This document shows positions 32,536 to 41,041 of a stretch of 46,238 nt of DNA, piece after piece. The stretch is taken from positions 1-46,238 of the forward strand of contig JAJDZR010000197.1 of NCBI GenBank assembly GCA_022824545.1, written 5' to 3'. Source of the stretch: Chloroflexota bacterium (lineage in GTDB: Bacteria; Chloroflexota; UBA11872; UBA12225; JAJDUF01). Below the pieces are notes generated by a model that searched no databases, was not told where the DNA came from, and saw only the letters and a program-made list of their open reading frames with translations. The translations under genes and the position numbers were made by a program. Numbering within the stretch: the first letter of the stretch is position 1; each line of letters opens with the position of its first letter.

Positions 32536-33435
32536 TCACTGTACGCGGTCATCGGCTGCCATCCGCTCCAAAACCCGCGGCCTCGTCACAATTCCGTCGA
32601 GACCTGTCGACTCCACAGCGCACGCGGCCGCAGCGCACGCGAAATCCGCGGCCCAGACAGGATCGCCGCGTTGGTGGAGGCCAATAGCAAAGGCCGCTGC
32701 GAAGACATCGCCGGCCCCCGTAGGATCAACCTCGCTGGCCCGGTAGGCGCGGGCGCGGTGGATGAGTCGCGCGTCGGCATAGACCTCGGCCCCCTCGCGC
32801 CCTCGCGTAATGACGACGAACGACGCGAGCCGCTGCCACGCCGCCAGCCGCTGCGGGACACCTTGCAGATCGTCCACACTGAGCACCAGCACGTCGCAAC
32901 GTCCGCGGATGGACTCGGCCTCGCGCCACGCTACCGGACGCACCAAGCCGTCGTCGTCCCAGGTCCGCAGCCAGCCTTGCGGCACCACTGCGCGTACCGT
33001 CGCACCGGACGCACAGTCGAGCAGGTCGGGCTGCATTTCCTGGGCGACCGGCCCGAACAGCACGATGGGCGCTTGCCGTAGGGAGGCCGGGACGTCTGCG
33101 GCGGCGAGGGGCTGTGCCCGCGCGTGGAGATATTGGCGCCGCTGACCGCCCTCGTAGACATTCTCGAAGGTGGTAGAGCGCGGCGAACCGGCATTGTAGA
33201 CGGCGACCTCGGTGGCCAGCGCGTCAAGCGGCGCAAAAGGGGCCGCGCGTGTGACGAGCGCCGCGCGCAGGCCAAGTCGCGCGGCCGTGCAGGCAGCGTA
33301 GGCCGCCGTCCCGCCCAAGCGGTAGCCGGACGGCATGCGGTCACGGGCAACGTGACCGACAGCGACGAATTCCGGGCCGGGGGCGGCACTGGCTTGCGGT
33401 GGTGATCCTTCAGGAACGCCCCCACGTATGCCCAT
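32536..33435 (-). CDS. PfkB-family carbohydrate kinase
   Basis: A 299-residue ribokinase-like protein. FVAVGHVARDRM and RLGGTAAYAACTAARLG form the substrate half; SFVVITRGREGAEVY and the signature DPTGAGDVFAAAF (residues 237-249, catalytic Asp243) form the ATP half. The N-terminus has about 20 extra residues (GVPEGSPPQASAAPG), read partly from a loose region just after the Jag gene; a start closer to FVAVGH is possible. The likely substrate is a sugar or sugar-like polyol, consistent with the isomerase that follows. Its position 22 bp after jag suggests co-transcription with the rpmH block. Confidence 0.9.
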   Translation of the reverse strand: MGIRGGVPEGSPPQASAAPGPEFVAVGHVARDRMPSGYRLGGTAAYAACTAARLGLRAALVTRAAPFAPLDALATEVAVYNAGSPRSTTFENVYEGGQRRQYLHARAQPLAAADVPASLRQAPIVLFGPVAQEMQPDLLDCASGATVRAVVPQGWLRTWDDDGLVRPVAWREAESIRGRCDVLVLSVDDLQGVPQRLAAWQRLASFVVITRGREGAEVYADARLIHRARAYRASEVDPTGAGDVFAAAFAIGLHQRGDPVWAADFACAAAACAVESTGLDGIVTRPRVLERMAADDRVQ

Positions 33436-33457
33436 TGGACCGTGCAGACTGGGCTTG

Positions 33458-34171
33458 TCAGCGCGGCTTGATGACGACGCGGCGGTCGTCGCCCGCTCCT
33501 TCGCTCTCGGTCGTTACTTCAGGATCGTCCACAAGCGCCAAATGGACAATCCGTCGCTCGTCCGGTGGCATCGGTTCGAGGATCATCTGCTGACCGGTCA
33601 CCCGCACGCGCTGCGCCAGCCGCTCCGCCATGCTTTCGAGCAGGCTCTCCCGGCGCTGCCGATAGCCATCGGCGTCCACGACGAGCCGGATGCGCCGCTC
33701 CAACTGTTTGTTCACCATCATGCTCAACACGAACTGGAGGGCGCGCAGCGTGGTGCCTCGTCGGCCGATCAGCTCCGCAACGCCCGGACCGACCGCGTTC
33801 AAGGTGACCGGATCAATCGAGCGCACCTGGATGTCGAGCGTCAACCCCATGCGATCCAACAGCTCGGCCAGCATCATCTGGGCAAACTCGGCATCGCGCG
33901 TACCCTGGAGGTCGGCATCGTCCACGGCCTCTTCCGCTTCGTCCGCGTCGTCGGACGGCGGTAGAGCAGGTGGCTCTGCTTCCGGCGCCGGTGTCTCGGG
34001 CTTGACCGTTACCCGCACCTGCGCCGGTTCGGCGCCAAATGCGAGTATCTGCGGTGGGCTACCGCGCGACACGACGGTCACGTCCACCTCGTCTTCCGCT
34101 TTGCCCAGTTGCTGCAACGCTCGCCGCACGGCTTCATGCACCGTGCGCGCCGTTTCCTCAACGCTTTCCAC
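33458..34171 (-). CDS. jag: RNA-binding protein KhpB (Jag), KH-R3H
   Basis: A protein of about 237 residues. The Jag-N domain starts at VESVEETARTVHEAVRRALQQL; an acidic Pro/Ala/Glu linker follows; the KH domain has LIGRRGTTLRALQFVLSMM; and the R3H-like region is ILEPMPPDERRIVHLALVDDPEVTTESEG. KhpB binds RNA with KhpA and affects cell elongation. The start is chosen as a GTG (34171) with GGAGG 7 bases upstream, which overlaps yidC by 14 bp; an ATG at 34237 would add 22 atypical residues. The neighbours yidC, yidD, rnpA and rpmH are its usual ones. Confidence 0.92.
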   Translation of the reverse strand: MESVEETARTVHEAVRRALQQLGKAEDEVDVTVVSRGSPPQILAFGAEPAQVRVTVKPETPAPEAEPPALPPSDDADEAEEAVDDADLQGTRDAEFAQMMLAELLDRMGLTLDIQVRSIDPVTLNAVGPGVAELIGRRGTTLRALQFVLSMMVNKQLERRIRLVVDADGYRQRRESLLESMAERLAQRVRVTGQQMILEPMPPDERRIVHLALVDDPEVTTESEGAGDDRRVVIKPR

Positions 34172-35192
34172 GCGCCCGCCTCCCACCACGGCGACGAGAT
34201 GATCGTCGTCTTTCCGGTGGCCTCTCGCTTGGTTCATGCCGGGTCTCAGTCACTTCCGGCTCCGCGGTCCCGAGCAAGCGGCGCAGGCCGCCCCACCAGC
34301 CCCCGTCGAGGCCGCCGCGCGCTCCCACTGGCGCAGCCGCCCCATCGTGGCTGGCTCTCTCTCTCCCGCCATTCTCGCTTGCGCGAGAATCTGCGGTACG
34401 GCCGCCGGCGCCGGTCATGCTGGTGCCGGTGCCGGACCCCGCCTCACTACCCATGAAGCCTCGGATGCGTTGCACGTCCGAGTCGAGCGCTCCCAGGCCG
34501 GAAACGAAGTATTGCTGGACAATCCCGAAGAGGTTCTGCACGACCCAATACAGGGCCAGGCCGGCGCCGAAGTTCACGCCAATGACGATAATCATCAACG
34601 GCATGAACATCATCATCTGCTGCTGGAGGCGCTGTTGCGGATCACCGGACGGCGTGGTCATCATCCGCTGCTGCACCCATTGGGTACCACCGGCGAGGAG
34701 GGGCAACAGCCAGGGTAAGGGGAAGCCCAGACCGGTTAATTCGGCAGGCAGTACGTCCGGTTGAGACAAGTTTTCGACCCAGAGGAAACCCTCCTGAAAG
34801 ATCGGATTGAACATCTCATTCTCTGCATTGCCCAGATTAATCAGGGCGTGGTAGAAGGCAAAGAAGAAGGGCATCTGGAGCAGCAGCGGGAGACAGCCAC
34901 CGAGCGGGTTGACCCCCTCCTCCCGGTAGAGCTTCATCGTCTCTGCTTGGACCTTCTGCTTGTCGTCGCCGTACTTCTTCTTGAGCGCGGCCACCTTCGG
35001 CTGCATCGCCTGCATCGCCTTCATGGACCGAGTGCCCTTGAGGGAAAGCGGCAGCAGGACGAGGCGAATCAAGATCGTGAAGACGACGATGGCGAGGCCG
35101 GCACCAAGCCCTAGATTATCGGCGACGTACACCAAGCCGTTGATGAGGGGGTGAACCAGGAAGGTATTCCAGACGAACGTTACGCTCTCCAA
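34158..35192 (-). CDS. yidC: Membrane protein insertase YidC/Oxa1
   Basis: A 344-residue insertase that puts membrane proteins into the bilayer. The conserved core runs from GLAIVVFTILIRLVLLPLSLKGTRSMKAMQAMQP (first long helix and basic hairpin, with the functional Arg in the groove) through PLGGCLPLLLQMPFFFAFYHAL to LALYWVVQNLFGIVQQY. It is the short Gram-positive type with no large periplasmic domain. The last 85 residues are an unusual tail: Gly/Ser-rich, then Arg-rich (RRRSSRRRGGRRARGKR), likely for ribosome contact. Residues about 268-275 in the tail are read from a palindromic repeat at 34371. Confidence 0.95.
   Translation of the reverse strand: MESVTFVWNTFLVHPLINGLVYVADNLGLGAGLAIVVFTILIRLVLLPLSLKGTRSMKAMQAMQPKVAALKKKYGDDKQKVQAETMKLYREEGVNPLGGCLPLLLQMPFFFAFYHALINLGNAENEMFNPIFQEGFLWVENLSQPDVLPAELTGLGFPLPWLLPLLAGGTQWVQQRMMTTPSGDPQQRLQQQMMMFMPLMIIVIGVNFGAGLALYWVVQNLFGIVQQYFVSGLGALDSDVQRIRGFMGSEAGSGTGTSMTGAGGRTADSRASENGGRERASHDGAAAPVGARGGLDGGWWGGLRRLLGTAEPEVTETRHEPSERPPERRRSSRRRGGRRARGKR
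34371..34390. repeat. ATTCTCGC/GCGAGAAT palindrome in the yidC tail
   Basis: An 8-bp inverted repeat (loop TTGC) of the REP-like type, within the coding sequence of the YidC C-terminal tail. The core differs by one base per arm from the ATTCCCGCG palindromes at 35306 and 40392. Confidence 0.65.
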
Positions 35193-35305
35193 AACCAGAG
35201 ACCTCCAAGGACAGGTAGCCGGTGCCCCGTCATGCCCGGCGCCTCATCCGTCATTCTTGCGCCAGCGGGAATCTCGCGGGCGGTCACGCGCGCCGGATAG
35301 AGCGG

Positions 35306-35325
35306 ATTCCCGCGTTCGCGGGAAT
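35306..35325. repeat. ATTCCCGCG/CGCGGGAAT palindrome between yidD and yidC
   Basis: Perfect 9-bp arms around TT, part of a longer repeat region (35233-35340) with a further half-copy (GTCATTCTTGCG...). It sits in the 175-bp gap between yidD and yidC. Confidence 0.8.
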
Positions 35326-35367
35326 GCCGGGCAGTGACCGACACTGGCCTACCTCTGAGCCAGTAGC

Positions 35368-35688
35368 TTATGGGACCGGGTCGTAGCCGCCGGGGTGAAA
35401 GGGATGACAACGCAGAATCCGGCCGAGGGCCAGCCACACTCCGCGCAGTATACCATGCCGGACGATGGCCTCGTGAGTATACGCCGAGCAGGTCGGAGCA
35501 AAGCGACAGGTGTTGGGCAGGAATGGGGAAACCAGGAGCTGATACTGCCGAATTCCGCCCAGGACCAGCCAGCGCAGCAACCGCACTGCGCCAGGCGGTG
35601 CATGGGCGGCGGCGCCCGCTTCCCTGGCAGCCACCTCCGACGGCTCTCGCTGCTCGCTCGACGCAACCGCCGTTGACGTATCGGTCAT
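35368..35688 (-). CDS. yidD: Membrane protein insertion efficiency factor YidD
   Basis: A 106-residue protein. The conserved YidD core runs [27 protein letters not shown] and [16 protein letters not shown], with the three conserved Cys and the C-terminal HPGG motif. It helps YidC-dependent insertion at the membrane. The N-terminal 35 residues (Ser/Glu/Ala-rich) are extra. Its start overlaps the rnpA stop by 4 bp (ATGA). Confidence 0.95.
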   Translation of the reverse strand: MTDTSTAVASSEQREPSEVAAREAGAAAHAPPGAVRLLRWLVLGGIRQYQLLVSPFLPNTCRFAPTCSAYTHEAIVRHGILRGVWLALGRILRCHPFHPGGYDPVP

Positions 35689-36143
35689 CTCGATTCAAGC
35701 GCCTGTTGACTCCTCCGAGCATACCATTGGGCGGCCCTAGCTCGGAGACTCGGCAAGCCTTGTGGCCCCAGCGGTGGTCGCTCGGGGGATATGCCGGCAC
35801 GCCGCCACAGCCGGTGGATGTCGGCCTGCAAGTCCCAGAAGCTCGCCGTGGTCGCCTCACGATGCGCGATGAGCAGCAGGTCCCAACTGTCCGGCACCGC
35901 CGGGAGCGTGAGGCGCACAAGCTCCCGGAGGCGGCGGCGCAGGCGGTTCCGCACAACGGCCTTCCCGAGCCGGCCGGAGACGGTCAGCGCCAGCCGCGTC
36001 TGCCCGCGCGTGGTACGCAGCGCGTAGAGCCGCAGGAGCCTGGCCCGGCGGGTGCGGCCGCGCCGGCGCACGGTCCTGATCTCGGTACCGGACAGCCGGC
36101 CCGGCTCGCGTGACGATGACCACGCCGCACCACAGCTGTTCAT
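35685..36143 (-). CDS. rnpA: Ribonuclease P protein component
   Basis: A 152-residue basic protein with the RnpA signature [12 protein letters not shown] at residues about 65-75, preceded by [14 protein letters not shown], and a helix in the C-terminal half ([15 protein letters not shown]). It assists RNase P RNA in 5' tRNA processing. The first 30 residues are atypical: the usual R..F..V..G pattern appears as [12 protein letters not shown]. It follows rpmH by about 110 bp and overlaps yidD. Confidence 0.93.
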   Translation of the reverse strand: MNSCGAAWSSSREPGRLSGTEIRTVRRRGRTRRARLLRLYALRTTRGQTRLALTVSGRLGKAVVRNRLRRRLRELVRLTLPAVPDSWDLLLIAHREATTASFWDLQADIHRLWRRAGISPERPPLGPQGLPSLRARAAQWYARRSQQALESR

Positions 36144-36254
36144 CGGATTGTGCGGCTCCGGCCGGCCGGGCCGTTGCCGCCGCGCAGCGGAGCACTACTG
36201 GGGCGGTTGGCGGGCGGCGCAATAGTCGGGTGCCCGCATCGGCTTGGCGTCGGG

Positions 36255-36392
36255 CTAGACCGTGAGCTTATGCCGGCCTTTGAGCCGCCGCGCCCGCAAT
36301 ACGCGCCGCCCGGCGAGCTTCCGCATCCGCTTGCGGAAGCCGTGGACCCGGTGACGACGACGAACTTTCGGCTGATAGGTACGCTTTACCAT
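36255..36392 (-). CDS. rpmH: 50S ribosomal protein L34
   Basis: A 45-residue protein: [19 protein letters not shown], then [20 protein letters not shown] and a final RHKLTV. This is L34, with its normal length (44-47) and the invariant KRTYQP start. A TATACT-like -10 box occurs on this strand at 36526-36521, about 130 bases upstream, without a good -35. The block rpmH-rnpA-yidD-yidC-jag is the standard order. dnaA, normally divergent from rpmH, is not seen here; a TPR gene reads toward rpmH instead. Confidence 0.97.
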   Translation of the reverse strand: MVKRTYQPKVRRRHRVHGFRKRMRKLAGRRVLRARRLKGRHKLTV

Positions 36393-36562
36393 CTACTCAC
36401 ACTTTCGCCCGGCACTCGTCTCGTAGCCGGTGGCCAGTGGCTTGTGCCCGGTATCCAGAATCCCGGCCACTGATCGCCAAGGATGCGGAACTGCTATCAA
36501 CGCGCTGCAAATACAAGTCCAGTATAGCAGGAAGCGGGATTGTCGGCGCGTGCCCACCCGCC

Positions 36563-37717
36563 TCACGGACCGCGAAAGCGTTCGAGGTCGAAGCGCAGCC
36601 GGCAGTGCTCGCGGGACCACTCGCGCTGGCGGATGGCCGTGTCGTCGGGCGGCTGCCGCGCGACTAGGTCGGCCAAGGTGCGTCCCAACACCTGGTCGTC
36701 AGGCGCCGCTGCGGCCTCGTCCGCCGCCCACGGCAGCGTGACGGCGGTGGGCACACAGAGTACGTGTGGCTGCGGGCGCACCTGCCAGGGGCGTCCGTGC
36801 AGACCGAGCGCGACCAGCAGCGCCGCGGCACTGTGCTCCTGCGCGACGCGAGCGGCGTGATCGCTTTCGCCCGTCTCCGTTACCGTCACCGCCAGGGCCA
36901 GCACCGTGCCGCCTTGGAGGCTCTGCGGCCACCGGACGGCGGGGATACCGAGCGTGTGCCCAAGGGCCAGCGTGAGCGGCCAGGCCGGAGCATCGAGCGG
37001 CACTAGCGCGTCGAAGCGCCACCGGAAGGCCAGTACGGTGTCGGCGAGCCGTCGCAACACCGCCGCGACCGCCGCGTGACCGTCGAGCCGGCCGGTGCGG
37101 CCCGCCGGGATGGTGATGCCGTCATCCCCCGGCAAGCCCAACAGCAGCGCGCCGCAATAGGCGTAAATGCCGATCTTTGCCGGTAACCGGCTGTCCTGGC
37201 CGTAGGGCGCCGCAAACTCGCGCAGCCGCGGTAGCGCCTGGAGCGCGGCCGTGGCGTAGGGATCGTCCGGCTTACGCACCAATGCCTGGCGCAAATGCGT
37301 CTCCGCCACTTGGTAGTCCTCGTCCTGCAGGGCCAGATCGCCGAGACGGGCATGGACGAGGGCGGCCCGATCACCGAGACGCTCACCCTTCAGGCGCAGC
37401 ACGGCTTCGAGATTGCGGCGCGCCGGCTGACGCTGCCCCTGGGCCAGAAACAACAGCGCCTGGTTGTATAGGACAACCGGGTCGGCCGGCGCCAGTGCCA
37501 GCGCCTCCCGGTAGGCGTGGGCCGCCTCGGCCCACTGCCGCTGGCGCTGCGCTGCGGTCCCTCGCGCCAGCCAGTAGAGGCTGACCTGTGGGTCGCCGTC
37601 ACACGCCGCGCGGTAGGCTTCCAGTGCCTCGGCCCAGCGTCCTCCCTGTTCGTGCGCCAAGCCACCCTGATAGTGCTGTTGGGCTACGAGCTTGGCAAAG
37701 AAGCCCTCGGCGTCCAC
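36563..37717 (-). CDS. TPR-repeat protein with C-terminal domain of unknown function
   Basis: A 384-residue protein. The N-terminal third has at least four tetratricopeptide repeats (GLAHEQGGRWAEALEAYRAAC, RQRQWAEAAHAYREALALAP, LARLGDLALQDEDYQVAETHLRQALV), typical of scaffold proteins. The C-terminal two-thirds (from IGIYAYCGALLLGLPGDDGI) are mixed alpha/beta with no recognised family; repeated blocks such as VLALAVTVTETGESDHAARVAQEH may form a nucleotide-hydrolase-like sheet. No signal peptide. It lies on the same strand as rpmH, about 170 bp upstream. Confidence 0.7.
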   Translation of the reverse strand: MDAEGFFAKLVAQQHYQGGLAHEQGGRWAEALEAYRAACDGDPQVSLYWLARGTAAQRQRQWAEAAHAYREALALAPADPVVLYNQALLFLAQGQRQPARRNLEAVLRLKGERLGDRAALVHARLGDLALQDEDYQVAETHLRQALVRKPDDPYATAALQALPRLREFAAPYGQDSRLPAKIGIYAYCGALLLGLPGDDGITIPAGRTGRLDGHAAVAAVLRRLADTVLAFRWRFDALVPLDAPAWPLTLALGHTLGIPAVRWPQSLQGGTVLALAVTVTETGESDHAARVAQEHSAAALLVALGLHGRPWQVRPQPHVLCVPTAVTLPWAADEAAAAPDDQVLGRTLADLVARQPPDDTAIRQREWSREHCRLRFDLERFRGP

Positions 37718-37842
37718 GTCGCGTTACTTCCCTTCGCCGCGCCGCCCGTCATTCTGTGGCAAAAATGAGTCCGACGGACAGGCAACTGTATAGTATCGAA
37801 GCGCATCCAGACACGAATACCACGAATAGCGTAGTAGGTACT

Positions 37843-38490
37843 ATGAGACCGGGATTGTACGAGAGAGTAGACACGGCCGTGCAGCGAGGGCAGGTCTGGC
37901 GTGCCAAGGAGCTGCTGCGTGGCAACATCGGATCGGGCAGCTACGACTCGCTACTCTACGAGCGCTACGGCCAGCTGCTGCTGGACCTCGGCGAAGCTCA
38001 CGAGGCAGGGAAGTACCTCTTTCTCTCCGGGCGCCGGTGCCCGGAGTTCGACGAGGCGATCAAGGTCTACCTGTCGCGCCACCCGGAGGACAGGCCCGAG
38101 GTCTTGTACTACTCGTTTCCCTCGGCGGCTCGCTTCCGACAGATTGCCCGCTACCCGTTGGCGGTGCGTCGTGTGCTGGAGGAGCGCGGCCTACCGCAAT
38201 ACTTTGCCCAACTAGAGCAGGGGCGGTCCGAGCGAGCTAAACGCAAGTTCGAGCGGATGGGAGGTCGAACGGACCGTGCTCGGCTCCGGTGGGAGTACGC
38301 ACCCCTGTCAGCGCAGCACGGCTGTCTCGGCACCTGGGCACCCTATGAGCCGCACCTCCAGCACACGCCAGCGCAGCGGGCCTTCAGGATACTACTCCAG
38401 GGCTTCCTGAGCGCGGTTCTCCTACTCCTGTTGGCCTCGACCGTCGTTGGCGTCGTCGTCATCGTCCGCTGGATTGTGTCCTTGATATAG
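37843..38490 (+). CDS. DUF6584-like protein with C-terminal membrane helix
   Basis: A protein of about 215 residues. The first 60 residues hold RVDTAVQRGQVWRAKELLRGNIGS and YGQLLLDLGEAHEAGKYLFLSGRR, a helical repeat pattern like that of DUF6584/TPR-like small proteins. The middle is basic, and the end has a strongly hydrophobic helix (GFLSAVLLLLLASTVVGVVVIV), anchoring it in the membrane with the N-terminus inside. Starts at 37765 or upstream are possible, but the conserved region begins at the ATG at 37843. A TATAGT box lies at 37789. Function unknown. Confidence 0.6.
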   Translation: MRPGLYERVDTAVQRGQVWRAKELLRGNIGSGSYDSLLYERYGQLLLDLGEAHEAGKYLFLSGRRCPEFDEAIKVYLSRHPEDRPEVLYYSFPSAARFRQIARYPLAVRRVLEERGLPQYFAQLEQGRSERAKRKFERMGGRTDRARLRWEYAPLSAQHGCLGTWAPYEPHLQHTPAQRAFRILLQGFLSAVLLLLLASTVVGVVVIVRWIVSLI

Positions 38491-38576
38491 CTACCCGATA
38501 GCGCGACGGGGCTGCTATCGCAGATGCGCCGCAGTCAGCGAGCGGAGTGAAGCATGACGAGACAAGGAAATGCTGC

Positions 38577-39260
38577 ATGATGGGGGATCAGCCGGCGGAC
38601 GATCCCGGCGAACTGCTGCCGATCTACGACGAGGGCGGGATGCTGCTGGGGCAGAAGCCACGGGGCGCCGTCCACCGCGATGGCGATTGGCACTGGTGCT
38701 TCGACTGCTGGATTATTGCCCACGACGCGGCCGCCCGGCCGGCCGTACTCTTGCAGCAACGCTCCCTCGGCAAGGACACGTGGCCCGGCCGCTGGGACAT
38801 CAGCGCCGCCGGGCACTATCGCCCCGGCGAAACACTGGCCGAGGGCGTGCGGGAGCTGGCCGAGGAGCTAGGAGTCGAAGCGCAACCGGAGCAGCTGATC
38901 CGCCTAGGCGTCCGCATCGCCGTCACGCGCCAAGTGACCGCCACCGGGACCATCATTGACCGTGAGTTCCAAGATACGTACTTCTTGCACGACGAGCGGG
39001 CGCTCTCCGACTACCGTCCCTGCCCCGACGAGGTGATGGGGCTGGCGCATCTCCCGGTCGCCGCCGGCCGGGCACTCTTGACGGGCGCGACCGAATCACT
39101 GACCCTGCCCGGCCTCGCCGCCGGCGAGAACGGTCGCTGGCTCGCGGCGCAGCACGAACTGACGGCGCGGTCGTTCATCCCCGCCGTAGATTCCTACTTG
39201 CTCAAGGTGCTCGCCCTCGCCGAGCGGGCGCTCAACGGAGAACGGCTCCTGTACGTTTAG
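38577..39260 (+). CDS. Nudix hydrolase (IPP-isomerase/YfcD-like)
   Basis: A 227-residue protein. The N-terminus ELLPIYDEGGMLLGQKPRGAVHRDGDWHWCFDCWI is typical of the YfcD/Idi-like Nudix group, whose substrates include nucleoside diphosphate derivatives. The Nudix box GHYRPGETLAEGVRELAEELG is at residues 79-99; one residue seems to be missing between the two Glu-containing halves (REL comes 6, not 7, residues after the first Glu). The ATG at 38577 has AAGGAA before it; a GTG at 38547 is possible. The C-terminal 60 residues are helical. It is flanked by dispersed-repeat DNA on the 3' side. Confidence 0.85.
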   Translation: MMGDQPADDPGELLPIYDEGGMLLGQKPRGAVHRDGDWHWCFDCWIIAHDAAARPAVLLQQRSLGKDTWPGRWDISAAGHYRPGETLAEGVRELAEELGVEAQPEQLIRLGVRIAVTRQVTATGTIIDREFQDTYFLHDERALSDYRPCPDEVMGLAHLPVAAGRALLTGATESLTLPGLAAGENGRWLAAQHELTARSFIPAVDSYLLKVLALAERALNGERLLYV

Positions 39261-39481
39261 CCCGTCCTGCGGCTTGGAACGACAGCGCCAGCCCCAGGCT
39301 CGTCAATGCGGCCTCCGCTGCAATGACGGGCGGCGAGGCGACACCGAGTAGCCGTCACGTGCTACAATGGCGCCGGTTGCGCGCAGACAGCGCCGGCCAG
39401 CCCATCATGCGCCAGCGGTAGGTGCTGGTGGGTCGGAGGAGCGGCACCACCGCGACTACCTAGCGTGTGAGGAAGAAGTCT

Positions 39482-40372
39482 ATGGGTGGAGAAACCCCGG
39501 CAACAGCCACGGTACCCGGCGCAGCAGGGGGTGAAGCGGAAAAGCTGAGTGTCGGGCGGTTGGGCCTGCGGCGCGTCGTCATGTGCCGAGTCGACTCTAC
39601 GCTGCTTGCCTGGTTGCAATCGCGGTCCGGAGCGGAGGCGCCGGGGGCGATTGGCGAGGTCCTGGCGCAGGCCGTGGCCGAGGGTATCCCGAGTCTCCAA
39701 AGCAAGAGGCGGCCACTGAGCAGTCAGAGTGTAAGCGCACCGGGCGATGCGGATGGCGGCCGGCTCGTCGCGTTCACCGTAGATAGCGGCCTGGTACAGC
39801 AGCTGGCAGAGATCGCCGGGGACGAGGCACCGGCGGTGGTAGGCACGACGGCCATCGCAGCGGCCATGGAGGCCGCGGCTCTCTCCGGTGGTACCAAGCG
39901 AACTTCAACCAGGAAGCGACGGACGACCACATCCACCCGCCGGAAAGCCAAGGCAGCAGCAACTACCGCCGCGCCGGCCAAGGCGCCGGCGGCTGATACG
40001 GGAGAGGCAACCGCGCCAGTGGCCAAGGCGGCGCGGCGCAAGAAAGGCACTGCCAAGCAGAGCCGCCGCACCAGTACATCGCGCCGCTCGACGCAAGCGA
40101 AGCAACCCCAGCTACAACCATTGGCGCCGGATGTGGTGGCGGCGCTGGAGGCCGGCGAGTTCTCGTCGCCGCTGCTCCGCACCCTCCGCCAATCGTTGGG
40201 CCTCTCACAGGCGGCAGCAGCGCAGTTGCTTGGTGTCTCGCGGGGCCTCGTCGCCGATGCCGAGCGCGGGCGGCGAGCCGGCCAACAGACCCTCATGCGC
40301 TTGATTGGTGGTCTGCGCCGCGTGCGCGCCGAATGCGAAGCGGCAGAGCAGAAGAAGGCAGAATCGGCCTAG
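39482..40372 (+). CDS. DNA-binding protein: duplicated N-domain, histone-like basic linker and XRE-type HTH
   Basis: A 296-residue protein with three parts. (1) Two internal repeats of about 40 residues, 31-71 and 94-133, sharing VDS.L...L....G.EAP....G......A..A. (2) A Lys/Arg/Ala/Thr-rich linker (138-210), like histone H1 tails, with TRKRRTTTSTRRKAKAA and KKGTAKQSRR. (3) A C-terminal helix-turn-helix (231-265: LLRTLRQSLGLSQAAAAQLLGVSRGLVADAE), XRE-like with plasmid-partition features. Together they suggest a nucleoid-associated DNA-binding protein. The ATG at 39482 is preceded by GAGGA; a GTG at 39467 adds 5 residues. A TACAAT box is 115 bp upstream. Convergent with pdxT. Confidence 0.75.
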   Translation: MGGETPATATVPGAAGGEAEKLSVGRLGLRRVVMCRVDSTLLAWLQSRSGAEAPGAIGEVLAQAVAEGIPSLQSKRRPLSSQSVSAPGDADGGRLVAFTVDSGLVQQLAEIAGDEAPAVVGTTAIAAAMEAAALSGGTKRTSTRKRRTTTSTRRKAKAAATTAAPAKAPAADTGEATAPVAKAARRKKGTAKQSRRTSTSRRSTQAKQPQLQPLAPDVVAALEAGEFSSPLLRTLRQSLGLSQAAAAQLLGVSRGLVADAERGRRAGQQTLMRLIGGLRRVRAECEAAEQKKAESA

Positions 40373-40391
40373 GGCGCTGCTCCTGCCCGTC

Positions 40392-40412
40392 ATTCCCGCG
40401 TTGCGCGGGAAT
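40392..40412. repeat. ATTCCCGCG/CGCGGGAAT palindrome between convergent genes
   Basis: Perfect 9-bp arms around TTG, between the HTH gene and pdxT, so it may serve both as a repeat and as a transcript 3'-end stem-loop. No T-run is present. Confidence 0.8.
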
Positions 40413-40423
40413 CAGTTCCCCGA

Positions 40424-41041
40424 CTACTCTTGTCGCCGTTGACGGGCCTCGCGGGCGATGGACACGAAATAGTCGTGCATTCGCAGGTCGTCGGTAAGCT
40501 CAGGGTGAAAGGCGGTGGCGAGGAGGTGCTCCTGCCGCGCCGCCACAATCCGCCCGTCCGGTAAGCGTGCCAGCACCTCAGCCGCCGGCCCCACCGCTTC
40601 AATCAGCGGCGCGCGAATAAACACGGCGTGAAACGGTGGCTGCCCAATCACGGGCAGGTCCAGATCAATCTCGAAGCTCTCGCGCTGGCGGCCAAAGGCG
40701 TTGCGCCGGACACGAATGTCCATCGCTTCCAGGAATACCTGGTCGGGTAAGGCGCCAACCACGTCGCGTGCGAGAAAGATGAGGCCGGCGCACGTGCCCC
40801 AGACCGGCCAGTTGGCAGCCAGCAACTCTTGTAGCGGCACCACCAGGCCCCAACGCACGGCTAGCTTGCCAATGGTCGTGCTCTCACCACCGGGAATAAT
40901 CAGGCCATCGAGTCCTTCCAGGTGTTCGGGCAAGCGCACCTCGCGCACCGTCACCCCCAAGCGGGAGAGCGCCGCGACGTGTTCCGCAAAATCGCCTTGG
41001 AGGGCCAGCACGCCGATAGTCGTGTTGTCTCGCTCAGTCAT
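40424..41041 (-). CDS. pdxT: Pyridoxal 5'-phosphate synthase glutaminase subunit
   Basis: A 205-residue class I glutaminase that feeds ammonia to PdxS for vitamin B6 synthesis. IGVLALQGDFAEHVAAL, IPGGESTTIGKL, WGTCAGLIFLA with nucleophile Cys84, and TAFHPELTDD with His179 and Glu181 complete the triad. Length is normal (about 190-205). It follows pdxS by 50 bp, in the usual order. Its ATG lies inside a dispersed repeat (41034-41053) that is the same sequence element as the cassette end at carB, and no ribosome site is visible. Confidence 0.96.
   Translation of the reverse strand: MTERDNTTIGVLALQGDFAEHVAALSRLGVTVREVRLPEHLEGLDGLIIPGGESTTIGKLAVRWGLVVPLQELLAANWPVWGTCAGLIFLARDVVGALPDQVFLEAMDIRVRRNAFGRQRESFEIDLDLPVIGQPPFHAVFIRAPLIEAVGPAAEVLARLPDGRIVAARQEHLLATAFHPELTDDLRMHDYFVSIAREARQRRQE

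Noticed and set aside
40392..40412. An intrinsic terminator between the HTH gene and pdxT
   Set aside because: The stem is perfect but no T-run follows on either strand, and the same palindrome occurs elsewhere inside genes, so it is listed as a repeat.
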